A stretch of 64,000 nt of DNA from Ectorhizobium quercum (GTDB lineage Bacteria > Pseudomonadota > Alphaproteobacteria > Rhizobiales > Rhizobiaceae). A program made the position numbers and the translations under genes. Below the pieces are notes generated by a model that was not told where the DNA came from, did not search any database, and saw nothing but the letters and a program-made list of their open reading frames with translations. Shown here piece by piece: positions 17,043 to 25,671 of the stretch; position 1 is the stretch's first letter; each line of letters opens with the position of its first letter. The stretch is from contig NZ_JANFPI010000005.1 in the NCBI RefSeq assembly GCF_026552795.1, forward strand, positions 397,737 to 461,736, read 5' to 3'.

Positions 17043-17954
17043 TCACACTTTCCGCTGCTGGTTCTGGAAGATGGCGATGGGCACCACCAGCACCAGAAGC
17101 AGAAGCACGGCGACGGCGGACGCCAGAGGCCAGTCCCGGTTTCCGAAGAACTCGGTCCACAGCGTCTTGCCGATCATCAGCGTTCCCGCGCCGCCGAGCA
17201 GGTCCGGGATCACGAACTCGCCGGTGATCGGGATGAAGCAGATCATCGAGCCGGCGATCACACCCGGAATGGAGAGCGGGAAGGTGATGAGCCAGAAGGC
17301 CTTCCACGGCGGGCAGCCGAGATCGCTCGCCGCCTCGAGCAACGTGCCGTCGAGCTTTTCCAGCGTCGAATAGAGCGGCAGCACCATGAAGGGCAGGTAG
17401 GAATAGACGATGCCGATGAAGACCGCCGTATCGGTGCGGAAAATCTGCACCTGTTCGTCCGGGCCGAGGAAGCCGATGGTCTGGAGCACCAGCGTCAGCA
17501 GCCCTTCCGGCTTCAGGATGCCGATCCAGGCATAGACGCGGATCAGGAACGAGGTCCAGAACGGCAGGATGACCAGCATGACCAGCATCGGGCGGATCGA
17601 CGCCGGCGCGCGCGCCATGCCGAGCGCCATCGGATAGCCGATCAGAAGCAGGAAGACGGTGGAGATGACCGCGATCCTCAGCGACGAGAGATAGGAATCC
17701 ATATAAAGCGGGTCTTCGGTCAGGAAGACGTAGTTCTCGAAATCGAGCTGGGAAATGAAGTCGCCGATCGCGGAAAAGCCCTCGAAAACCGGCGTATAGG
17801 GCGGCATCGAGATCGCCGTGTCCGACAGCGATATCTTCAAGATGATCAGGAAGGGAGCGAGGAAGAAGAGCAGCAGCCAGACATAGGGCACCAGCACGAC
17901 CAGCCAGCGGGCCGGATTGGGTTTGTTGCTCAGTTCGGCTTGCACGGCGGCCAT
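17043..17954 (-). CDS. potH: Putrescine/spermidine ABC transporter permease (PotH/PotB type)
   Basis: This 303-residue, six-segment inner-membrane permease contains the coupling loop LLEAASDLGCPPWKAFWLITFP and the PotB/PotH-type segment VFIGIVYSYLPFMVLPLYS. It lies 13 bases downstream of the ATPase gene and 13 bases upstream of the second permease, so all three are co-translated from one message. It pairs with PotI in the membrane. Substrate specificity resides mainly in the binding protein. Confidence 0.88.
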   Translation of the reverse strand: MAAVQAELSNKPNPARWLVVLVPYVWLLLFFLAPFLIILKISLSDTAISMPPYTPVFEGFSAIGDFISQLDFENYVFLTEDPLYMDSYLSSLRIAVISTVFLLLIGYPMALGMARAPASIRPMLVMLVILPFWTSFLIRVYAWIGILKPEGLLTLVLQTIGFLGPDEQVQIFRTDTAVFIGIVYSYLPFMVLPLYSTLEKLDGTLLEAASDLGCPPWKAFWLITFPLSIPGVIAGSMICFIPITGEFVIPDLLGGAGTLMIGKTLWTEFFGNRDWPLASAVAVLLLLVLVVPIAIFQNQQRKV

Positions 17955-17967
17955 CGCAATTCCCCCC

Positions 17968-19110
17968 TCAGCGCGTCAGGACGAGGCCGGATTCGGCCTT
18001 CCAGGAGAGCCACACCATGTCGCCGAAGGTGATCGGCCGGTCGACCAGACGGGCGACGTTGGCCTGCGCGGCGCGCATGGTGCGGCCGGCTTCGTCGCGG
18101 ACGATGAAGACCGAGAAATCGCCGAGATAGCCGATATCCCACACCTCGCCGTAAAAGGCGTTGACCGAGGTGTCGGCCGGCGGGTCGGGCGAAATCGCCA
18201 CCTTCTCCGGGCGGATGGCGAAGGCCACGCCGTCTCCCGCCGCGCCGCGGGCCTCTTCGGCGACGGCAACCGAAAGCCCGTCGCAATCGAGCCGGGTCGC
18301 ACCGGCGCCGCCGGAGACCACCTTGCCTTCGAGGATATTGATGTCACCGATGAAATCGGCCACGTAGCGGCTGTTCGGCGCCTCGTAGATCTCCGCCGGC
18401 GTGGCGACCTGCACGACGACGCCCTTGTCCATCACCGCGATGCGGTCGGAAACGGTCATCGCCTCTTCCTGGTCGTGCGTCACGATCAGGAAGGTGAGGC
18501 CGAGCTTGGTCTGGATATCCATCAGCTCGAACTGGGTTTCCTCGCGCAACTTCTTGTCCAGCGCGCCGAGCGGCTCATCGAGCAGCAGCACCTTCGGCTT
18601 CTTGGCGAGAGAGCGGGCGAGCGCGACGCGCTGGCGCTGGCCGCCGGAAAGCTGGCTCGGCTTGCGCCCGGCAAACGACGCAAGCTGCACGAGCTTGAGC
18701 ATTTCGGCGACGCGCGCGGCGACCTCGTCCTTCGGCAGGCCGTCCTGCTTCAGGCCGAAGGCGATGTTCTTCTCCACCGTCATGTGGGGAAAGAGCGCAT
18801 AGGACTGGAACATCATGTTGGTCGGGCGGCGATAGGGCGGCACGCCGGAAATATCCCTGCCCTGCAAGAGGATACGCCCGGAGGTCGGCTCGTCGAAACC
18901 GGCGAGCATGCGCATCAGCGTGGTCTTGCCACAGCCGGACGGGCCGAGCAGCGAGAAGAATTCGCGCTCGTAGATATCGAGCGTCAGATTGTCGATGGCG
19001 GTGTAGTCGCCGAAGGTCTTGGTGATGTTCTCGAAGCGAATGAAGGGCTTTTCATTGGGATCGTTCCACGGGGAGAACTTGCGTTTGACGGGTCCGAGGG
19101 ATTTGGCCAT
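17968..19110 (-). CDS. potG: Polyamine ABC transporter ATPase PotG
   Basis: This 380-residue ABC ATPase has Walker A GPSGCGKTT, signature LSGGQRQR, Walker B VLLLDEPLGALD and a C-terminal TOBE-type domain. The segment FIRFENITKTFGDYTAIDNLTLDIYEREFFSLLGPSG is PotG-like. The ATG at 19110 (MAKSLGPVKRKF) is chosen because GGAGCG precedes it and the 30 upstream codons overlap the potF terminator hairpin. Expression relative to potF is probably reduced by that hairpin. Confidence 0.9.
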   Translation of the reverse strand: MAKSLGPVKRKFSPWNDPNEKPFIRFENITKTFGDYTAIDNLTLDIYEREFFSLLGPSGCGKTTLMRMLAGFDEPTSGRILLQGRDISGVPPYRRPTNMMFQSYALFPHMTVEKNIAFGLKQDGLPKDEVAARVAEMLKLVQLASFAGRKPSQLSGGQRQRVALARSLAKKPKVLLLDEPLGALDKKLREETQFELMDIQTKLGLTFLIVTHDQEEAMTVSDRIAVMDKGVVVQVATPAEIYEAPNSRYVADFIGDINILEGKVVSGGAGATRLDCDGLSVAVAEEARGAAGDGVAFAIRPEKVAISPDPPADTSVNAFYGEVWDIGYLGDFSVFIVRDEAGRTMRAAQANVARLVDRPITFGDMVWLSWKAESGLVLTR

Positions 19111-19136
19111 GTCGCGCTCCGGCTCTGCGGTATCCT

Positions 19137-19166
19137 GAAAAAAAGCGGCGTCGCCGCCGCTTTTTC
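19137..19166 (-). terminator. Terminator/attenuator between potF and potG
   Basis: GCGGCG (19145-19150) and CGCCGC (19155-19160) form a stem extended by A/T pairs. On the minus strand it is followed by seven T residues. It lies seven bases after the potF stop and 27 bases before potG. A partial terminator here would let the binding protein be made in excess over the membrane components, as in many ABC operons. Confidence 0.75.
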
Positions 19167-19172
19167 CTGTCT

Positions 19173-20267
19173 TCAGTTGCCGGTCTTCACCGCAGTCCAC
19201 ACCCTGTTCAGCACCCTCTGCTCCCTCGGCCCGTAGGGAGAAATGGTGAATAGCTTCTTCATGGTCTCCTCATCCGGGTAGACGGAGGGGTTCTTGAAGA
19301 CCTCCTCGTCGAGGAGCGCCTGCGAGGCGAGGTTGCCGTTGGCGTACTGAACATAGTCCGACGCCTTGGCGATGACGTCCGGCTTCATCAGGAAGTTGAT
19401 GAATTCATGCGCCTCATCGACATTCTTCGCATCGGCGGGAATGGCGAGGTTGTCGAACCACATATAGGTGCCTTCCTCCGGAATGACATATTCCACCTCG
19501 ACGCCGTTGCCGGCTTCCTCGGCGCGCGACTTGGCCTGGAGGACGTCGCCCGACCAGCCGATCGACAGGCAGATGTCGCCATTGGCGAGATCGTCGATAT
19601 AGCCGGAGGAGTTGAACGTCTTCACATAGGGGCGGATGGCCTTGTAGACATCGCCGCCGGCTTCCAGATCGGCAGCGTCCTTGCTGTCCGGGTCCTTGCC
19701 GATATAGTTCATCGCGATGGCAAAGGTTTCGTCCGAGGCATCGAGGATGTTGATGCCGCAGGCCTTCAGCTTCTCGGCATTTTCCGGCTTGAAGATGATG
19801 TCCCAGCTCTCCACCGGCACGTCGCCCAGCGCCGCCTTGAGCTTGGCGACGTTATAGCCGAGGCCGGTCGTGCCCCACATGTAGTTCACGGCATATTCGT
19901 TGCCGGGATCGTATTTCGCCAGCCGCTCGGAGACCTCCGGCCACATGTTCTCGAGGTTCGGCAGCTTCGACTTGTCGAGCTTCTGGAACACGCCGGCGGA
20001 AATCTGGCGCGCCAGGAACGGGCCGGTCGGCACCACGACGTCATAGCCCGAGCCGCCGGCGAGAAGCTTCGTCTCCAAAAGCTCGTTGCTGTCGAACACG
20101 TCGTAGACGACCCTGATGCCGGTTTCCTTCGTGAATTCCTCCAGAACCGATTCATCGATGTAATCGGACCAGTTGTAGACGTGGACGACACGTTCCTGCG
20201 CGAATGCCGATGTCGAAAGCAGGGCGGCCGAAAAAGCTGCAATCAGACCTGAAATGGCGGACTTCAT
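19173..20267 (-). CDS. potF: Putrescine-binding periplasmic protein PotF
   Basis: This 364-residue solute-binding protein has a signal peptide (MKSAISGLIAAFSAALLSTSAFA). The mature opening, QERVVHVYNWSDYIDESVLEEFTKETG, is the hallmark of PotD/PotF polyamine receptors. Two adjacent ATGs occur (20270 and 20267). The second is better spaced from AGGAG and is chosen. A much longer frame to 20552 is non-coding. It delivers putrescine or a related polyamine to PotGHI. puuA and puuB, which break down putrescine, lie about 4 kb away, which supports putrescine over spermidine. Confidence 0.9.
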   Translation of the reverse strand: MKSAISGLIAAFSAALLSTSAFAQERVVHVYNWSDYIDESVLEEFTKETGIRVVYDVFDSNELLETKLLAGGSGYDVVVPTGPFLARQISAGVFQKLDKSKLPNLENMWPEVSERLAKYDPGNEYAVNYMWGTTGLGYNVAKLKAALGDVPVESWDIIFKPENAEKLKACGINILDASDETFAIAMNYIGKDPDSKDAADLEAGGDVYKAIRPYVKTFNSSGYIDDLANGDICLSIGWSGDVLQAKSRAEEAGNGVEVEYVIPEEGTYMWFDNLAIPADAKNVDEAHEFINFLMKPDVIAKASDYVQYANGNLASQALLDEEVFKNPSVYPDEETMKKLFTISPYGPREQRVLNRVWTAVKTGN

Positions 20268-20391
20268 CATGTCTCCTGTCCTTATCATTGAACGGTTTAA
20301 GGTGCCGTCGTTCCCCTGTGGGCAAGAGACTAGAAAGGAATTGCGCGAGCCACAAGAGGGGAATTGCAACGCAACAAAATATCCGCAACCG

Positions 20392-21801
20392 TTACTGGAA
20401 ATCGAAGGCGGAGAGGCCACTGACCATCTCGTCGAGGCCGAGCGGGCGCGTGACGGGCGGCTCGGCACGGGAAAGGCAGCCGCGGCGCTCGCACAACCGG
20501 CAGGCCGTGCCGGCCGGAACGGCCGCAACCGCGGCCTGCCCGTAGACCACATCGTCCTTGTGGACGATATCGCAGCCGACCAGCACCGCCGAGCGCCGCA
20601 CCCGTTCGCTGAACGGCATCTGCGGCCCCTCCAGCGTGCGCGAAATGGTCAGGAAGCCGCCGCCGTCCGGCATCTCGACGCGATCGACCAGCACCTGCGA
20701 CGGCTGGGCGAAGGCGGAATGGATGTTGAGCTTGGGACAGAGCCCGCCGAAACGGACGCGCGGGAACCCTTCGGCGCCCGCAAGCCTGAGAACGTGGCCC
20801 GCATGGTCCATTTCCATCAGGAAGAAGGGAAGGCCCGAGGCGCCCGGCCGGGCAAGCGTCGTCAGCCGGTTGGCCGCCTGCTCGAACGACACGGCGAAGC
20901 GGCTGCGCAGCAGGTCGATGTCGTAGCGGGTGCGGACCGCCGCGGCGAGAAACACACCATAGGGCATCATCAGCGCATGCGCGGCATAGCGGGCGAGTTC
21001 GAAGCGGGCGATGCGCCGCGCCTCGTCGCCCTCGAAGCCGAGCCCATCCAGTTCCGCAAGAATATCGGTTCCCATGAAAAGCAGCGCCGCCTCCTGGGCG
21101 AGTTCCCGCGTCTGGTCGAACGGCGACAGCCGGCCGGACAGGAAAAGCCGCATCGAATGGCGATCATAGCGCCGGCGCAGATCGGGCATGGCCTCGACGG
21201 GCAACAGGCGAACGGCGATGCCGTGCTCCGCCTTCAGCCAGGCCTTCAGCGCGCCGGACAGATCGTCGGCGGGCGCAAGCCGCGCATGGAAGGCCTCCGC
21301 CGCATCCTCGATGCGCGGGAAGAAATTGGCGCGGCGCTCCAGCCTGCCGCGCACCTCGTCCATCGGCAGGCGGGCGCCGGACAGCGACGTCTCGTGCCCC
21401 TCCTGCGCCAGAAGTGCTGCAAGGTCGGAAAGGCGCGCCGTCTGCTCCCTGTACGCCCGGTAAAGCTTGACCACGGCATTGGCGGCGTTCGGCGCCGCAT
21501 CCGCCAGTTCCATCAACTCGTGCTCGCCGGGCACCTCGCCGGCCAGAAGCGGATCGGCGAAGATCTCGCGCAGATGCGCCACGGCGCCCGCCGCCTCGCC
21601 CTGCAATTCATCCAGATCGACCTTGTAGACGGCGGCGAGCTTCAGGAGAAGCTGCACCGTCAGCGGACGCTGGTTGCGCTCGATGAGGTTGAGATAGGAG
21701 GGCGAGATGCCGAGCGCCTCGGCCATCGCCGTCTGGGTCAGGTCGAGGCCGGCGCGGATACGCCTGACCCTCGGACCGGCAAAGATCTTCTTTTCCGCCA
21801 T
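20392..21801 (-). CDS. XRE-family ScfR/RamB-type transcriptional regulator
   Basis: This 469-residue protein starts MAEKKIFAGPRVRRIR. It has an N-terminal XRE helix-turn-helix (residues about 10-65, LTQTAMAEALGISPSYLNLIERNQRPLT). A central IrrE-like region (DUF955 type) and a C-terminal domain with cysteines in CRLCERRGC follow. This arrangement is that of the short-chain acyl-CoA-sensing regulators (ScfR, RamB, MccR). No propionate, glyoxylate or methylcitrate genes are adjacent, so targets are remote or it mainly controls itself. Three TTTACA repeats lie 48-70 bases upstream of the ATG. The ATG at 21801 was preferred to one 15 codons upstream because it matches where the helix-turn-helix family begins. 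Confidence 0.82.
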   Translation of the reverse strand: MAEKKIFAGPRVRRIRAGLDLTQTAMAEALGISPSYLNLIERNQRPLTVQLLLKLAAVYKVDLDELQGEAAGAVAHLREIFADPLLAGEVPGEHELMELADAAPNAANAVVKLYRAYREQTARLSDLAALLAQEGHETSLSGARLPMDEVRGRLERRANFFPRIEDAAEAFHARLAPADDLSGALKAWLKAEHGIAVRLLPVEAMPDLRRRYDRHSMRLFLSGRLSPFDQTRELAQEAALLFMGTDILAELDGLGFEGDEARRIARFELARYAAHALMMPYGVFLAAAVRTRYDIDLLRSRFAVSFEQAANRLTTLARPGASGLPFFLMEMDHAGHVLRLAGAEGFPRVRFGGLCPKLNIHSAFAQPSQVLVDRVEMPDGGGFLTISRTLEGPQMPFSERVRRSAVLVGCDIVHKDDVVYGQAAVAAVPAGTACRLCERRGCLSRAEPPVTRPLGLDEMVSGLSAFDFQ

Positions 21802-21848
21802 TCTTCCAGCCGTTCGACAGACCGCCCCGAAACCGGGATGCAACATAT

Positions 21849-21962
21849 TTTACAACATTTACATTTTTACATCTCTTATTTGTCAAAGGCAAGACATCTC
21901 GACCTTTTTCAAGTCGTTGTTTTTTCGATTTTTCTGGAATGGGAGCGGAAGATTTTGTAAAA
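21849..21962. promoter_or_regulatory. TTTACA repeat cluster upstream of the ScfR-type gene
   Basis: TTTACA occurs at 21849, 21858 and 21866, at 8-9 base spacing in a locally A+T-rich tract. The near-palindrome TTTTGTAAAA, which contains the reverse complement TGTAAA, lies at 21953-21962. This is the only A+T-rich stretch for several kilobases and contains the divergent promoters of the regulator and the small gene at 22100. An autoregulatory operator is a reasonable inference. Confidence 0.4.
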
Positions 21963-22099
21963 CTAGTCACATCAACACCGGGCAAGACGGTTCCCATGCG
22001 GAGCGCTCGGGAGGAGACGGACAGTGCGGCGACGCAACGGGTTCCGACAGGCCCGTTGCGCGGCCGACAAGAACCCGGTCATACAAGAGGAGAAGTGCC

Positions 22100-22348
22100 A
22101 TGACCCCGCAGACCCGAGTCAAGGAGCGTGCCGAGGAGCAGGCGTCCGCGATGAACAGCGATCAGCAGGCGACGATCCGCATGGTTGCCAACGACCTGCA
22201 TCGCCTGAACCAGTCGATCATGAAGGCCGTCGATGCCGGCGTTTCCGTCGAACTGGTGCGTTCGGCCCGGCACCACGGGGGCGACGGCAACTGGGGCGAT
22301 CTCCTGATCCCGGTCATTCTGGCCAATGTCCGCAGCGAGGCGGCCTGA
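22100..22348 (+). CDS. Small conserved-looking protein of unknown function (82 aa)
   Basis: This 82-residue reading frame starts at ATG 22100, preceded by a strong AGAGGAGA ribosome site. The protein begins MTPQTRVKERAEEQAS and is polar, helical and without a membrane segment. Its C-terminal half has SVELVRSARHHGGDGNWGDLLIPVI. A longer frame from 21707 is open in the same phase but crosses the promoter region of the upstream divergent gene, so it is not real. No domain is recognised. Its position opposite the ScfR-type gene suggests shared regulation. Confidence 0.6.
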   Translation: MTPQTRVKERAEEQASAMNSDQQATIRMVANDLHRLNQSIMKAVDAGVSVELVRSARHHGGDGNWGDLLIPVILANVRSEAA

Positions 22349-22640
22349 AGAATTACCCTTTGGCGGCCTGCCATGAGCCGCCAGACCTCGGGGACGGATT
22401 TGCGCAGAACCCTCTGGAAAATCTCCCGTTTTCCATTGAATCCGTTTCTGAAACCCATCGGCCCGGCCCGTAACCGGGCCGATGCCCCATTCCGGAAAAC
22501 GATGCGGAATCGCGTCGAAAGGACCGGCTTTCCTGAGGAGGACGACGAGACCGCCGACGGCCCTGCCGTCGCGGTCTCATTCGTTTCCGGCAGCCGCAAC
22601 CGTTGCGCCAGCTATTTGTTTCCGCGCAATTCCGGACAGC
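22349..22640. other. Gene-free stretch with two strong hairpins
   Basis: No coding frame is convincing. A perfect 11-base hairpin (CATCGGCCCGG, arms 22456-22466 and 22474-22484) and a second near-perfect 14/15-base stem (22547-22578, arms of the type GAGACCGC...) lie here. Neither has a T-run, so they may be structured 3' ends, processed RNA, or part of an unrecognised non-coding RNA. Confidence 0.4.
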
Positions 22641-22775
22641 TCAAAGCGGCAGGAAAAGGTGCCAGGCGCAGAGCGCTGCGGCGGCAAGCCCCGTCAGACG
22701 CCAAAGGTGCGGCGTGTTCCGGTCGCGGATTTCGGCGACGGCGATGGCGCGGGCACGGCGATGCGATCTGGTCAT
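22641..22775 (-). CDS. Small single-pass membrane protein (44 aa), hypothetical
   Basis: A 44-codon frame starts at ATG 22775, with GGAAGGA seven bases upstream. The product is a basic N-terminus (MTRSHRRARAIAVAEIRD) followed by one hydrophobic segment (LTGLAAAALCAWHLFLPL) at the C-terminus, a common layout for small inner-membrane proteins. Length, ribosome site and topology support it. There is no recognisable domain and no operon partner, so it may still be spurious. Confidence 0.4.
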   Translation of the reverse strand: MTRSHRRARAIAVAEIRDRNTPHLWRLTGLAAAALCAWHLFLPL

Positions 22776-22944
22776 GGGCGTTCCTTCCCGGAAACGGGTG
22801 ATCTCGATCATGCCGCAAAGGGCGGGCCAGCCTATCGTCATGAAGCGGCCGCGAAGCCGGGCTGACCTTCGAGCTTCCGCGCCAAAATTTAAGATCGTGT
22901 GAATCCCCGGCGGGGAGACGATCCCGCTTCTCCGAAGAAAGGCG

Positions 22945-24180
22945 TCACACCGCCTCGCCCGCCGCATGACCCGAGGCCCAGGCCCACTGGAAATTGTAGC
23001 CGCCGAGCCATCCCGTCACGTCGACGCATTCGCCGATGAAATAGAGGCCCGGCACGGCCTTCGCCTGCATGTCGCGGGAATCGAGGCCAGCCGTATCCAC
23101 GCCGCCGAGCGTCACTTCCGCCGTGCGATAGCCCTCCGACCCCGCCGGCCGGATGCGCCAGTCGCCGAGGCGGGCGACGAGCGCGGCCTGCGCCTTGCCG
23201 GACAGTTCCGCAAGCGGCCTTTCGGCGCCGGTTTCGGCGGCGAAGAACTGGGCAAGCCGTTTCGGCAGGACGGCGGCCAGCGCCGTGGCGACGGACTGCC
23301 GGCCGTTTTCCCGGCGCGCCGCGTTCAGGACCTCCGCGAAATCGACATCCGGGGCGATGCGGATGGCGATCTCGTCGCCTTCCCGCCAGTAGGAGGAAAT
23401 TTGCAGGATGGCGGGCCCGGACAGGCCGCGATGGGTGAACAGCAGGGCCTCCCGGAAGGCCGTCCTGCCGTGGCGGACTTCGGCATCGACGGAGACGCCC
23501 GCCAGCGGCGCGATCTTTTCCAGAAATGCGGGATCGAGCGTCAGCGGCACGAGGCCGGGCCGGGTTTCGAGCACAGCGAGGCCGAACTGCCCGGCGATCC
23601 GGTAGGCAAGGCCGGTAGCACCCATTTTCGGGATCGACTTGCCGCCGCTTGCAACCACCAGCGCGGGCGCCTCGAACAGATCGGTTTCGGTCCGCACGCG
23701 GAAAAGCCCGTCCGTCCTTTCGACGGAGACCACCGACTGCTTCAGGTGAAGCGTCGCGCCCACTGCTGCAAGCTCCTTGAGGAACATCGCGATGATGTCG
23801 CGGGCGCTGCCGTCGCAGAAAAGCTGGCCGAGGGTCTTTTCATGCCAGGCGATGCCGTGGGCCTCGACCATCGCGATGAAATCCGCCGGCCTGAACCGGG
23901 CGAGCGCCGACTTGGCAAAATGCGGGTTGGCGGAAAGATAGTTTTTCGGACCGGCATGAACATTGGTGAAATTGCAGCGCCCGCCGCCGGAAATGCGGAT
24001 CTTCTCGCCCGGCGCGGCGGCGTGATCGAGAACCGCCACATGCCGGCCGCGCCGGCCCGCCGTCAGCGCGCACATCATGCCGGCGGCTCCCGCGCCGATG
24101 ACGATCGCATCCCGTCTGTGAACCAAGGCCAGCCCTTTCCCGCGACCGAATCGCCGTTTTCCTCTCGCCAAATGCGTCAT
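22945..24180 (-). CDS. HI0933/YhiN-family FAD-dependent oxidoreductase
   Basis: This 411-residue flavoprotein has the dinucleotide-binding GAGAAG (29-34) and the family motif KIRISGGGRCNFTN (60-73). A C-terminal segment ends in GECVDVTGWLGGYNFQWAWASG, all marks of the HI0933 (YhiN) family. The biochemical role is not established for the family. The annotated ATG gives about 20 residues before the Rossmann strand, and a TTG at codon 19 is an alternative start. The gene diverges from puuA across 45 bases. This may reflect shared promoter space rather than function. Confidence 0.85.
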   Translation of the reverse strand: MTHLARGKRRFGRGKGLALVHRRDAIVIGAGAAGMMCALTAGRRGRHVAVLDHAAAPGEKIRISGGGRCNFTNVHAGPKNYLSANPHFAKSALARFRPADFIAMVEAHGIAWHEKTLGQLFCDGSARDIIAMFLKELAAVGATLHLKQSVVSVERTDGLFRVRTETDLFEAPALVVASGGKSIPKMGATGLAYRIAGQFGLAVLETRPGLVPLTLDPAFLEKIAPLAGVSVDAEVRHGRTAFREALLFTHRGLSGPAILQISSYWREGDEIAIRIAPDVDFAEVLNAARRENGRQSVATALAAVLPKRLAQFFAAETGAERPLAELSGKAQAALVARLGDWRIRPAGSEGYRTAEVTLGGVDTAGLDSRDMQAKAVPGLYFIGECVDVTGWLGGYNFQWAWASGHAAGEAV

Positions 24181-24225
24181 GGCGCGTCTATCATGGCACG
24201 AACCGAAACATCAAACCGGTGATCC

Positions 24226-25662
24226 ATGCCCGCCAAACGCAAATCCGGCGCTCCCATCAAGTCCTCTACCAAAACTGCAATCCCCCAGCCGACCTACGAT
24301 CAGCCGCGCGGCGTGACGAACTGGAAGGAAGCCGCGCAATGGCTGCGCGTCCGCGGCATCGAAGACATCGAGTGCATCACGCCCGACTTCGCCGGCGTGC
24401 CGCGCGGCAAGATGATGCCGAGTTCCAAATTCACCGGAAACACCTCTCTGGCGCTCCCCTCGGCGCTCTACCGCCATACGATCTCCGGCGACTATCCGGA
24501 GGAAACGGCGAACTTCCGCTACGAGCCGCGCGACGGCGACCTGAAGCTGGTGCCCGACCTTTCCACGCTCTCCTCCGTCCCCTGGGAAACCGATCCGACG
24601 GCGCAGGTCATCTGCGACGTGGTGAATTCCGTCGGACAGGAGGTGCCCTATACGCCGCGCAACGTGCTGAAGCGGGTTCTGTCCCTGTACGCCAGCAAGG
24701 GCTGGAAAGCCATCGTCGCGCCGGAGATCGAGTTCTATCTCGTCGCCAAGAACGAGGATCCCGACTACCAGCTCCATCCGCCGAAAGGTCGTTCGGGCCG
24801 CTCGATCGTCGGCGGCCAGGGCTATTCCATCGCCGGCATCAACGAGTTCGACGAGCTGATCGACGACATCTACCACTTCTCCGAGGGGCAGGGCCTCGAA
24901 ATCGACACGCTGATCCATGAGGAAGGGCCGGCGCAGCTCGAGATCAACCTGCGCCACGGCGACCCGATCGCGCTGGCCGATCAGGTGTTCATGTTCAAGC
25001 GCACGATCCGCGAGGCGGCCATGAAACACGGCATCTACGCCACCTTCATGGCCAAGCCGATGCAGGGCCAGCCGGGCTCGGCCATGCACATCCACCAGTC
25101 GGTGGTGGATGCGAAGACGGGCAAGAACATCTTCTCGCTGCCGGAAGGCGGCCCCTCGCCCGAATTCTTCCACTTCATCGGCGGCATGCAGAAATACGTG
25201 CCGGCCGCGCTGGTGATGCTGGCGCCCTACGTGAATTCGTATCGCCGCCTGACGCCGGACATGGCCGCGCCCGTCAACACCGCCTGGGGCTACGACAATC
25301 GCACCACCGCCTTCCGCGTGCCCGTCTCGGATGCGGCGGCGCGGCGCGTGGAAAACCGCCTGCCCTCTTCCGACGCCAATCCCTATCTGGCGCTCGCGGC
25401 CTCGCTGGCCGCTGGCTGGCTCGGCATCATCAACGAGGTCGAGCCGACGCCGCCGACCGAGGACACGGCCAATGAAGGGCTGATCGAGCTGCCCCGCGGC
25501 CTTCTGGAAGCCGTGGCGCTTCTCGAAGGCGAAACGGCGCTGGCCGATGTGCTCGGCGCGGAATTCATCGGCCTTTATGCGGGCGTGAAGCGCGCCGAAT
25601 TCGAGACCTTCATGCAGGTGATCAGCCCGTGGGAGCGGGAATTCCTGCTTCTCAACGTGTGA
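24226..25662 (+). CDS. puuA: Gamma-glutamylputrescine synthetase (glutamine-synthetase family)
   Basis: This 478-residue glutamine-synthetase-fold enzyme has the metal/substrate segments EIEFYLV, QLEINLRHGD, a GS-like AMHIHQSVVD and NSYRRLTPDMAAP. It lacks the adenylylation-site tyrosine region of GlnA. Proteins of this type ligate glutamate to putrescine or related amines, the first step of the Puu pathway. It is followed nine bases later by a DAO-family oxidase typical of puuB, and a putrescine importer lies nearby. The polyamine specificity is inferred from that context. Confidence 0.85.
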   Translation: MPAKRKSGAPIKSSTKTAIPQPTYDQPRGVTNWKEAAQWLRVRGIEDIECITPDFAGVPRGKMMPSSKFTGNTSLALPSALYRHTISGDYPEETANFRYEPRDGDLKLVPDLSTLSSVPWETDPTAQVICDVVNSVGQEVPYTPRNVLKRVLSLYASKGWKAIVAPEIEFYLVAKNEDPDYQLHPPKGRSGRSIVGGQGYSIAGINEFDELIDDIYHFSEGQGLEIDTLIHEEGPAQLEINLRHGDPIALADQVFMFKRTIREAAMKHGIYATFMAKPMQGQPGSAMHIHQSVVDAKTGKNIFSLPEGGPSPEFFHFIGGMQKYVPAALVMLAPYVNSYRRLTPDMAAPVNTAWGYDNRTTAFRVPVSDAAARRVENRLPSSDANPYLALAASLAAGWLGIINEVEPTPPTEDTANEGLIELPRGLLEAVALLEGETALADVLGAEFIGLYAGVKRAEFETFMQVISPWEREFLLLNV

Positions 25663-25671
25663 GGCGCACGG

